Source of the DNA: Pseudomonas graminis
Lineage (GTDB): Bacteria; Pseudomonadota; Gammaproteobacteria; Pseudomonadales; Pseudomonadaceae
Length of the DNA: 62,645 nucleotides
Reading direction: 5' to 3'
Assembly (NCBI RefSeq): GCF_900111735.1
Contig: NZ_FOHW01000033.1
Coordinates: forward strand, 1 to 62,645
Shown: positions 1-5,972 of the stretch, one piece after another
Layout of the letters: the number at the start of each line of letters is the position of its first letter
Position numbering within the stretch: position 1 is the first letter of the stretch
Notes under the pieces: generated by a model
Databases searched by the model: none
Seen by the model: only the letters and a program-made list of their open reading frames with translations
Told to the model about the DNA's origin: nothing
Made by a program: the position numbers and the translations under genes

Positions 1-1107
1 GAACTGCACTGGGATCTCTTCGATCGTCTGGTGCACTTCTGCGATCCGCGCCTTACCGTCGACTTCGGCTACGACCCCCTCGGAAGACGCCTCTACAAAC
101 TCTCCAAAGCCCACTACCGCCCACGCCCCGAAGCCGGCACCGGCTGGAACGAAAACGAACACGCCCGTAAAGAGCGCGAGCTCGGCTGCGGCTTCACCCT
201 GTACGGCTGGGATGGCGACACCCTCGCCTGGGAAAGCAGCCCGCCGCCCTACGCCGGAGCTCTCGGCCGCACGGTGCATTACATCCACGAGCCCGGCACT
301 TTCGTTCCCGTGGCCCAGGCCATCCGCCACGAAACCATCCGACTCGTCAGCCAGCCGGCCTACGAAGGTCGCTACAACTTCAAAGAAGACCCGCTCTGGA
401 ACTACAAACCCGTCGCGCTACCAATTGATGCGTTGGCCTGGTACCAATGCGACCACCTCGGCACGCCTCAGGAAATCACCGACCACAACGGCAACACCGC
501 CTGGAGCGCGAAATACAAAGCCTGGGGCGAAGCGCAGGAACAGCGTTCTGAATTCGCCCAACAACTCGGTCTGGCCAACCCGATCAGATTCCAGGGCCAA
601 TACCACGACCACGAAACGGGCCTGCACTACAACCGCCATCGATACTATGATCCAAGGGTCGGCCGGTTCATCAGCAAGGATCCCATTGGATACAGTGGTG
701 GGCTAAACTTTTACCTCTACGCACCTAACCCGGTGCTATGGGTAGATCCAAGCGGTTTAAGCAATGACCCTCTTGGCGGGGAATACAACCCGTTCCTTAC
801 CTCAAGGGCTGCGCGACGGGAAGCGATGAGACAAGCCCGCATTCCCACTAGCCAACAGCCAGTTAGCCAATCTAGGAACTCGTCGGGATTAGAATTCACG
901 TATGACACGCCCCGAACTGGCGGTGGCACAGGATTTTCATCTGTTCAACAGCAAACGATGGATGTCAGCCACCCAGACAAACCGCACTGGGAAGCTGGAC
1001 GGGTGAAAGTTGATAGCATCGGAAATCCGAGAATGAGTAAATATGGTCGCCCACAGCTTCGAAATGGAAAAGGGAAAGCTTTCTACTCCGAAGGATGCTG
1101 CCAATGA
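1..1107 (+). CDS. Rhs polymorphic toxin, C-terminal part (5' end outside window)
   Basis: The frame is open from base 1, so the gene begins upstream of the window. The visible part is the end of the Rhs shell (YD-type repeats such as YDPLGRRLYKL, DHLGTPQEIT) and the hypervariable junction RYYDPRVGRFISKDPIGY ... DPSGL near 640-765. After DPSGL comes a variable toxin domain of about 110 residues with a motif SHPDKPHWEAGRVKVD and a basic YGRPQLRNGKGK tail. The His-rich SHPxxPHWE pattern suggests an HNH/endonuclease-VII-like nuclease, but I cannot name the family with certainty. Rhs proteins are delivered by type VI secretion or another export route and cleave off the C-terminal toxin inside the shell. 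The stop overlaps the ATG of the next gene by 4 bp, the usual toxin-immunity arrangement. Confidence 0.93.
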   Translation, partial: ELHWDLFDRLVHFCDPRLTVDFGYDPLGRRLYKLSKAHYRPRPEAGTGWNENEHARKERELGCGFTLYGWDGDTLAWESSPPPYAGALGRTVHYIHEPGTFVPVAQAIRHETIRLVSQPAYEGRYNFKEDPLWNYKPVALPIDALAWYQCDHLGTPQEITDHNGNTAWSAKYKAWGEAQEQRSEFAQQLGLANPIRFQGQYHDHETGLHYNRHRYYDPRVGRFISKDPIGYSGGLNFYLYAPNPVLWVDPSGLSNDPLGGEYNPFLTSRAARREAMRQARIPTSQQPVSQSRNSSGLEFTYDTPRTGGGTGFSSVQQQTMDVSHPDKPHWEAGRVKVDSIGNPRMSKYGRPQLRNGKGKAFYSEGCCQ

Positions 1108-1571
1108 CTATTAATCCTTATAAAAAAGAATTGCTGTACAGAAAAGCTCACGGCAACAGCCTGCGTGAAAGATATAAAGAAAAGCTTAAATTCCTTCTAG
1201 GCATCGACCCAGAAGACCGACTCTTTCTGAGCCTGGCTGAGACAGATAATATAATTAATAAGCTAGTAAAAAATGAAAATACATTTTCGGAAAATACTGA
1301 GTTTTCCGTTCTACATGAATGCCTGAGGCATTGCTTATCAAAAGCAGTTGGTGGCGACTATTATCTTTTCATGGACGAGGACTGGCGATATTGTGGCGCA
1401 TATATTGTCCGTAATTTCAATTTAAATATGAAGTTCGAGTTCAACAAGCATCAAAGCGATGAAGTCAGACTGATAAGCACTGACCTTAGTACAGAAATCA
1501 CTATCGACTACACGGAAAGTTACAGTGAAGATCTTTATGAGTTTCGTGTCGGCAAATACGCGCTGACGTAA
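1104..1571 (+). CDS. Putative immunity protein to the preceding Rhs toxin domain
   Basis: A 155-residue protein starting MTINPYKKELL. The ATG at 1104 overlaps the toxin stop (ATGA) and has an AAGGA ribosome site at 1091-1095; an upstream in-frame ATG at 1095 lies inside that ribosome site and is less likely. I do not recognise the family. The protein is acidic and mixed alpha/beta in appearance, with an aromatic DYYLFMDEDWRYCGAY stretch near the middle, and has no signal peptide or membrane segment, so it should be cytosolic. Its base composition is clearly AT-richer than the core genes, as is common for immunity genes acquired by cassette exchange. The function is inferred from position only. 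Confidence 0.8.
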   Translation: MTINPYKKELLYRKAHGNSLRERYKEKLKFLLGIDPEDRLFLSLAETDNIINKLVKNENTFSENTEFSVLHECLRHCLSKAVGGDYYLFMDEDWRYCGAYIVRNFNLNMKFEFNKHQSDEVRLISTDLSTEITIDYTESYSEDLYEFRVGKYALT

Positions 1572-1688
1572 ATAAAAAGGTTAAAGGGGGTGGAGCCCCG
1601 TTATCCATATATTAAGTGCGGGGAAGCAGATGACCTTAGCAATCTTGCGAAACAGAGAAATGTTCAGTGTGGTGCACATTTAATAGTC

Positions 1689-1711
1689 AAGAGGACGGAC
1701 CCCTTTAACTC
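1689..1711. repeat. Imperfect palindrome, GGACGGACCCCTTTAA type
   Basis: Reads AGAGGACGGACCCCTTTAAC. It shares the GGACGGACCCCTTTA core with the copies at 1870-1893 and 3031-3056. It lies in non-coding DNA between toxin-immunity cassettes. I do not know a named element of this sequence. Confidence 0.5.
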
Positions 1712-1869
1712 CTACGTCACCCACCTTGGTGTACCGTCCCGAGGTCAAACCCAACCTGCTCCCGGCCTGGGCCTGACTCAATCCCAGCGTCAGTAACACA
1801 TGAGTGTAAAAGGGACGGCCGCCTCTAATCTGGCAAATAGTCGACCAGTGAACATTGGAGTGTCTAATA

Positions 1870-1905
1870 GTTAAAGGGGACGGACCCCTTTAGCTCACCC
1901 CTTTA
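1870..1905. repeat. Best-conserved copy of the GGGGACGGACCCC palindrome, at an Rhs homology breakpoint
   Basis: TTAAAGGGGACGGACCCCTT followed by TAG and then a second partial half CACCCCTTTAG. The two halves TTAAAGGGG and CCCCTTTA pair as an inverted repeat around ACGGA. Homology of the following pseudogene to the first Rhs gene starts only about 10 bp downstream, so the element sits almost exactly at the recombination breakpoint. Confidence 0.6.
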
Positions 1906-1915
1906 GCTCTCACTG

Positions 1916-2586
1916 CCAATTGATGCGTTGGCCTGGTACCAATGCGACCACCTCGGCACGCCGCAGGAAATCACCGACCACAACGGCAACACCGCCTGGA
2001 GCGCCCAATACAAGGCGTGGGGTGAAGCGCGAGAACAGCGCTCTGAGTTCGCCGAGCAAGTCGGCCTGACCAACCCAATCCGCTTCCAGGGCCAATACCA
2101 CGACCACGAAACCGGCCTGCGCTAAAACCGGCATCGGTACTATGATCCAACGGTCGGTCGTTTATCAGCAAGGATCCGATTGGCTACAACGGCGGGCTTA
2201 ACCTCTACCACTACGTGCCAAACCCCACGGGTTGGATCGACCCGCTGGGACTTTCAGCTTCCTCAGATCTACCAAGAATGAAAGGTCGGAGCGTTGTCAG
2301 AGCAGGAGTAATGCTGGAAAGCGCCGGATTCTCAAAGACAAAGGATAACGGTGTGAATGAAATATGGACTCATAAGGACGGATCCGAGGTGCGGGTCCAC
2401 AAATACGGGAACCAGAACCCTTGCCCCTACAAGTCAGGTAACAACGCGCACATACACAAGGAGGACCCATCTGAAAACCAGCTTGACGATCAGGGGAGGA
2501 TAACAACCGATCCAAATAAGTACCATATTGGTATTCGTAACCCTAAAGATTTACCTATCGTCCGGGGGAGGCCACACGGATTATGA
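1916..2586 (+). pseudogene. Displaced Rhs C-terminal tail with a second, different toxin domain
   Basis: From 1916 the DNA closely repeats 421-735 of the upstream Rhs gene (LPIDALAWYQCDHLGTPQEI..., then SKDPIGYNGGLN...DPLGL). Relative to that copy there is a nonsense codon at 2123-2125 (TAA where the first copy has a Tyr-Asn region) and a 1-bp loss near 2160 in GRFISK, so the core is broken. After DPLGL (about 2248) an intact 110-residue domain follows with HKYGNQNPCPYKSGNNAHIH and ...NPKDLPIVRGRPHGL, quite unlike the first toxin and looking like a His-rich nuclease-type toxin; I cannot name the family safely. An internal ATG at 2215 could in principle express the domain alone. It is best read as an orphan cassette kept for recombination with the main rhs gene. 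Confidence 0.8.
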
Positions 2587-2927
2587 GCTATGAATTCAGA
2601 TTAGTATTCGCGGACTCGCTTTCAGCTCGCAATGTTCTTGAATTGGTGAAATCCAGCACGGCATACATTGGTGCGACTGGCGAATGTGTTTACTTAAAAG
2701 AACTGAGTGTGAAAAGTGAAGCAGCTTATGATGCGAGACTAACACTAGAGGAGTCCAATTCACTCTGGCTCGAAGTAGGCTTTCGATCCCCAAGCTTGTA
2801 CGAATTGCTGAGAACTGCAGTTGGCAACAAACAACACAGATGCTTAGAGGATGGAGATCAGGATAATGAAGTACCGTTATATAAAGCCTTTCGCCTTAAG
2901 CATCCTCCGACAGTAGAAAAGGGGTAA
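2583..2927 (+). CDS. Putative immunity protein to the orphan second toxin domain
   Basis: A 114-residue protein starting MSYEFRLVFADS; its ATG overlaps the TGA of the orphan toxin by 4 bp, exactly as in the first cassette. No family is recognised, and there is no signal peptide or membrane helix. It is AT-richer than the core genome. Because the upstream Rhs core is broken, this gene may now protect against toxins of siblings that still carry the cassette, and it could be translated by coupling if the orphan toxin frame is translated from 2215. Function inferred from arrangement only. Confidence 0.7.
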   Translation: MSYEFRLVFADSLSARNVLELVKSSTAYIGATGECVYLKELSVKSEAAYDARLTLEESNSLWLEVGFRSPSLYELLRTAVGNKQHRCLEDGDQDNEVPLYKAFRLKHPPTVEKG

Positions 2928-2965
2928 AGGGGTAAAGTGGACCAGAGGAGACGGATCCCTTAAGT
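2920..2965. repeat. Degenerate palindrome cluster after second immunity gene
   Basis: AAAGGGGTAAAGGGGTAAAG followed by GAGACGGATCCCTTAAG: a tandem duplication of GGGGTAAA and one degenerate copy of the GGACGGACCCCTTTA element. It overlaps the last codons of the immunity gene. Confidence 0.4.
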
Positions 2966-3030
2966 TTCATATAACTGGCGCGTGGGTCGTTGACGCGGAC
3001 ATTCACGGTGATCATGAAGCGAAGAATTGA
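2946..3030 (+). pseudogene. Possible 3' remnant of an unknown gene
   Basis: One frame reads GDGSLKFHITGAWVVDADIH then GDHEAKN and stops at 3028-3030. The composition resembles a protein C-terminus, but there is no start or ribosome site and no recognised family. It is bounded by two copies of the GGACGGACCC palindrome, the same setting as the other fossils here. Weak evidence. Confidence 0.2.
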
Positions 3031-3056
3031 CTAGTGGGGACGGACCCTTTAGTTTA
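3031..3056. repeat. Imperfect palindrome, GGGGACGGACCCTTTAG copy
   Basis: CTAGTGGGGACGGACCCTTT followed by AGTTTA. It lies immediately 5' of a truncated immunity-like gene fossil, so again at a homology breakpoint. Confidence 0.5.
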
Positions 3057-3057
3057 T

Positions 3058-3183
3058 TAGCGTTAATAAAAAACGCCGATGGATATTCTCGAAAGCCTTT
3101 TTCAGGACGCAAACGAAGAGGCGCCCCGCGCCGCAAGGGATAACTACAACATCAGAAAAAATAAAAGCAAGGCGGAGAGTTGA
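3058..3183 (+). pseudogene. 3' fossil of a repeat-type immunity-like gene (fourth paralogue)
   Basis: The frame ending at TGA 3181-3183 reads KTPMDILESLFQDANEEAPR then AARDNYNIRKN. This matches the C-terminal ends of the three neighbouring paralogues (KTPDAILERLIQDDNEGVAR..., KTPLEILDRLRQDVNEDVAC..., KTPLGILEKLFLDEDEDVAD...). Just upstream, AATAAAAAACGCC corresponds to the NKKTP codons of the first intact paralogue but lacks one A, and two TAA codons follow in frame. Everything 5' of this is replaced by the GGGGACGGACCC palindrome. It was found by reading the frame by eye and is not obvious as an ORF. Confidence 0.7.
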
Positions 3184-3226
3184 ATGGAACAAGTCCTCTT
3201 TAACTCCCAAAGTGCAAGAATGTGAA

Positions 3227-3637
3227 ATGATTAGGTCCGCCGAAGAATTTGTAGCGCTACGAAGTAGCGAGATAAAAGCTGAGTACGACAGAGCGGCCAT
3301 GGAAGAAGCTCCATGTTCCGTCTGGCGAGAAGTGATTAAGAAATATCCTGACTATCTGAGGTGGGTTGTTCACAATAAAACAATCCCATTGGAGATTCTG
3401 GAGGAGCTGTGCGCGGTCGACTCGGATAGCAGGCCGTTCGTTGCCAGAAAAAGGAAGCTATCGCTTGCTCTATTTGAAAGCCTTTCACGAGACTTAAATT
3501 CTTCGGTGCGAATTGGAATAGCGTCGAATAAAAAAACTCCCGACGCGATACTTGAGCGGCTTATTCAGGACGACAATGAGGGCGTTGCTCGTCTTGCGAA
3601 AAGAAACTACGCAACTAGGAAAAGGTTAGCAGGCTAA
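3227..3637 (+). CDS. Repeat-containing immunity-like protein, paralogue 1
   Basis: A 136-residue acidic protein starting MIRSAEEFVALRSSEIKAEY. The ATG at 3227 matches the start of the other two paralogues (MISSAEEF, MITSAEEF); a GTG at 3212 in the same frame is an alternative. The sequence has two or three helical repeats of about 25 residues, each with a pattern like P-x-x-I/L-L-E-x-L...D...V-R/A, resembling HEAT or leucine-rich-repeat-variant folds. Such proteins are frequent as immunity partners in polymorphic toxin loci, but no toxin is adjacent here. The neighbour at 3757 is close in sequence, so the pair arose by tandem duplication that included about 20 bp of leader. Function inferred. 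Confidence 0.65.
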   Translation: MIRSAEEFVALRSSEIKAEYDRAAMEEAPCSVWREVIKKYPDYLRWVVHNKTIPLEILEELCAVDSDSRPFVARKRKLSLALFESLSRDLNSSVRIGIASNKKTPDAILERLIQDDNEGVARLAKRNYATRKRLAG

Positions 3638-3674
3638 AGAAGGCGAGCGGGTTCGACCATGGTTAACGGAGACG

Positions 3675-3699
3675 TCATTAAAGGGGCGGATCGCTTTGA
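3675..3699. repeat. Degenerate palindrome between immunity-like paralogues
   Basis: CATTAAAGGGGCGGATCGCTTTG: TTAAAGGGG half intact, right half decayed. It separates paralogue 1 from paralogue 2. Confidence 0.4.
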
Positions 3700-3756
3700 A
3701 TCGCGAAATACCATCGAGAAAAATAAAACCCAATCGCAAAAGTGTACAAATTTGAA

Positions 3757-4155
3757 ATGATAAGTTCCGCTGAAGAATTTGTAGCTCTGCGAGACAGTGA
3801 CATAAAAGCCGAATATGACCGATCCGCCATGGAGGAAGCGCCAATTGCCATATGGCGTGAGGTAATAGAAAGATTTCCCGATCACAGGCGGTGGGTCGCG
3901 CACAATAAAACCGTGCCGGTAGAGATTCTCGAAATGCTGTGTGTGTTCGATGCCAGCACCAGATGGTTCGTGGCACGTAAAAGAAAACTCTCTACTACAT
4001 TGTTCGAGCGCCTCTCACAAGATGAAGATTCTGACGTCCGGGTCGCAATATGTACCAATTTAAAGACTCCGTTGGAAATCCTTGACCGACTGCGTCAGGA
4101 TGTGAACGAAGACGTTGCTTGTGTGGCGGCGGAGAACTACCAGCGTAGAATTTAA
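3757..4155 (+). CDS. Repeat-containing immunity-like protein, paralogue 2
   Basis: A 132-residue protein starting MISSAEEFVALRDSDIKAEY. The ATG at 3757 aligns with paralogues 1 and 3; a GTG at 3742 is in frame. It shares most positions with paralogue 1, including AMEEAP..WREVI, WV.HNKT.P.EILE.LC and ARKRKLS...LFE.LS, followed by a last repeat KTPLEILDRLRQDVNEDVAC. No signal peptide or membrane segment. It has no toxin partner next to it, so it is best viewed as a stand-alone immunity gene or a remnant of an expanded immunity locus. Confidence 0.65.
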   Translation: MISSAEEFVALRDSDIKAEYDRSAMEEAPIAIWREVIERFPDHRRWVAHNKTVPVEILEMLCVFDASTRWFVARKRKLSTTLFERLSQDEDSDVRVAICTNLKTPLEILDRLRQDVNEDVACVAAENYQRRI

Positions 4156-4248
4156 GAGTTTGAGAGCAAACAGGCTAGGAACAGAGGGCAAGGCACCCTT
4201 TAGTGTCATGAAGCGCATGAAATGTAGGGATACGAAAGGAGTTTGACT

Positions 4249-4661
4249 ATGATCACAAGCGCTGAAGAGTTTAAGCAATACATCGAAAGCGAGAGCGAAG
4301 AAGAAAACGCGAAGGCGCCCATGGACCTGGCGAATACCTCACCAGCAGGGACAGATTAATTTACGGTGAAGCGTTGTAAATAAATCAGTCCCCTTATGCA
4401 GTACACAATAAAAAAGTACCGCTCGAGATTCTTGAAGAGTTGTGCTCAGCCGACCCTGAAAGTAAACGATTCGTAGCAAGCAAAAGAAAACTCTCGCAGA
4501 ATCTGTTTGAAAGTCTGTCAGAAGATTCCGACTCCGTGGTGAGATGCGGGATAGCCTGCAACAGAAAAACGCCCCTTGGCATTCTTGAAAAGCTGTTTCT
4601 AGATGAAGATGAGGATGTAGCTGACGCCGCACGGAGAAACCTCGCTTCAAGAAAAAAGTAA
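4249..4661 (+). pseudogene. Third immunity-like paralogue, interrupted by an 83-bp repeat element
   Basis: A good ribosome site (AAGGA, 4236-4240) precedes ATG 4249 and the frame reads MITSAEEFKQYIESESEEEN..AKAP, then enters the repeat at about 4318 and stops at 4357-4359. The gene resumes after the repeat at 4395 in a different frame (YAVHNKKVPLEILEELCSAD...) and runs to a stop at 4659-4661 (...RRNLASRKK). Compared with paralogue 2, about 18 codons (WREVI...RRW) have been replaced by the element. The product is therefore broken, although the 3' part from 4440 is an open 73-codon frame. Confidence 0.8.
4318..4400. repeat. 83-bp repeat element, copy 1 (hairpin of GGGACAGATT type)
   Basis: Identical to 4738-4820 except for two bases. 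It contains an inverted repeat, GGGACAGATTAATTTAC (4348-4364) and GTAAATAAATCAGTCCC (4376-4392), able to form a 17-bp hairpin with two mismatches. Similar AAATAAATCTGTCCCC sequences are, as I remember, common around REP-associated (IS200-like) transposase genes in gammaproteobacteria, which suggests a non-autonomous mobile repeat; no transposase is present here. Confidence 0.75.
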
Positions 4662-4737
4662 TACGTGTGCAGCAGGGGCTAAGGGAACGCCCCATTTTTC
4701 AGTTCCGCGCTTGTGGATGAAAAGAGACAGGGCGCTG

Positions 4738-4820
4738 CCCATGGAGCTGGCGAATACCTCACCAGCAGGGACAGATTAATTTACGGTGAAGCGTTGTAAA
4801 TAAATCTGTCCCCTTATGCA
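4738..4820. repeat. 83-bp repeat element, copy 2
   Basis: Direct repeat of 4318-4400 at exactly 420 bp distance with two mismatches. Hairpin arms are 4768-4784 and 4796-4812, here with only one mismatch. It is followed by a stuttered tail in which CCCCTTATGCAC is repeated (to about 4845). The two copies bracket the 3' half of the broken third paralogue. Confidence 0.75.
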
Positions 4821-4897
4821 CCGTCCCCTTATGCACCCTTATGCACAGGCGACTCCGGTGAGTATCTGCGGGATGCGATCAGCGTCGTTACTCATCG

Positions 4898-5821
4898 TCA
4901 CTCGTGCGCTGGCGGTTGGGACGACGGCGCCGCCTTGCCGGTTTGAGGATCAGGATAATTAGGAATTTCCCCCAACCTGCGCAGCCCGTTGAAGTGCTGC
5001 GGATCGTCCAGATAACGAATCATGACCTCACGCCATGTGGGGTCGTTAAAAGTCTGCACGTGAGGCCCGCGCGTGAGTTGCAGAACGCGCGGCGGTGGCG
5101 CGGCCTGATACAGGCTGATGCCGTTGTGCAGCGGCACTAGCGTGTCATCCAGACTCTGGAACAGCAGCATCGGCGTGCCCTTGAGCTGCGGCATGCCGTT
5201 GATGGCGCTGTCGCCGTCGGGGATTACCCACGACAGCGGCCGTTTGATGGGCCACGTCAGCCACGACGTGCTGAGGGTATAGCGCGCCATCTCACGATAG
5301 CTCGCCGGCACGCCATCGAGCACCAGCGCCTTGACCCGCGCGCGCTGCTGCGGATGTTCGGACAGGTAATGCACGGCCAGCGCCCCGCCGATGCTTTGGC
5401 CGAGGACCACCAGCGGTTTGCTCTGCACTTCAGGCGCCGCGTTCAGCCAGTCAAACGCCGCGTCGATGTCCTGATAAACGGCCGGGAGACTAGGCTCACC
5501 TTCGGACCGGCCATAGCCGCGATAATCCACCAGCAGCACTTGATAGCCCTGCTCCGGCAACCACCAACTCCCCGCGAGATGCCAGGCCATGTTGCCGCCG
5601 TTGCCATGCAGGTGCAGCACCGTGCCCTTCACCGGCACGCCGGGCTTGGCTGGCAGAAACCACGCGTTGAGTCTGGTGCCGTCGGCCGCTGTAAGGGTGA
5701 CATCGCGCCAGGCGAGGTGGGCTTTGTCCGGCGTCAGCGGCAAACCGCGTTCAGGGTAGAACAGGAATTCGCTGCAACCACTGAGGGAGATGACCAGGAG
5801 CAATGTAAGAAGACGCTTCAC
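4898..5821 (-). CDS. Lipoprotein alpha/beta hydrolase (BEM46/YfhR-like)
   Basis: 307 residues. The N-terminus MKRLLTLLLVISLSGCSEF is a lipoprotein signal with lipobox LSGC, so it should be membrane-anchored in the periplasm. The hydrolase fold shows the oxyanion motif LHLHGNGGN, nucleophile elbow GQSIGG, an acid in QSLDDTLVP and the last His in GPHVQ, so the triad is complete. The substrate is unknown; relatives act on esters or acyl groups. It is a single gene separated from its upstream neighbour by a REP pair. The Rhs-associated accessory region ends just downstream of it. Confidence 0.85.
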   Translation of the reverse strand: MKRLLTLLLVISLSGCSEFLFYPERGLPLTPDKAHLAWRDVTLTAADGTRLNAWFLPAKPGVPVKGTVLHLHGNGGNMAWHLAGSWWLPEQGYQVLLVDYRGYGRSEGEPSLPAVYQDIDAAFDWLNAAPEVQSKPLVVLGQSIGGALAVHYLSEHPQQRARVKALVLDGVPASYREMARYTLSTSWLTWPIKRPLSWVIPDGDSAINGMPQLKGTPMLLFQSLDDTLVPLHNGISLYQAAPPPRVLQLTRGPHVQTFNDPTWREVMIRYLDDPQHFNGLRRLGEIPNYPDPQTGKAAPSSQPPAHE

Positions 5822-5861
5822 ACGATGTCCTTCAATTCACGATAGATCACGATACAAAACC

Positions 5862-5948
5862 GTACGAGCCGGCTTGCTGGCGAAGGCCTCGGGGCCGCTG
5901 CCCAGATGGCGGCAGAACTGACGCGTTCGCCAGCAAGCCGGCTCCTAC
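5862..5948. repeat. REP inverted pair (GAGCCGGCTTGCTGGCGAA family)
   Basis: Arms 5862-5884 and 5926-5948 are reverse complements with one mismatch, around a 41-bp spacer. This is a typical Pseudomonas REP doublet and fills the gap between the QEGLA gene and the hydrolase gene, where it could act as a transcript-end stabiliser. Confidence 0.85.
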
Positions 5949-5972
5949 AAGTCCCAGTCAAACGAGGACGTA

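Larger units (their letters stand above)
1572..1911. other. Cassette-junction region with repeated imperfect palindromes
   Basis: About 340 bp between the first immunity gene and the displaced Rhs tail. Four copies of a degenerate palindrome with core GGGGACGGACCCC flanked by TTAAA/TTTA-like ends lie at about 1580-1602, 1689-1711, 1805-1829 and 1870-1893. A 68-codon open frame at 1590-1796 has no ribosome site, runs straight through two palindromes and looks fortuitous. The rest holds no feature I can identify; it may be remains of earlier cassettes. Confidence 0.5.

Noticed and set aside
1590..1796. A 68-codon frame between the two Rhs cassettes
   Set aside because: No ribosome site; it reads through two palindromic repeats and has no family resemblance.
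5862..5948. The REP pairs (here and at 8657, 22794, 25839, 27395) as simple terminators or a CRISPR array
   Set aside because: They are paired inverted repeats with long spacers and no T tract, and do not recur as evenly spaced direct repeats.
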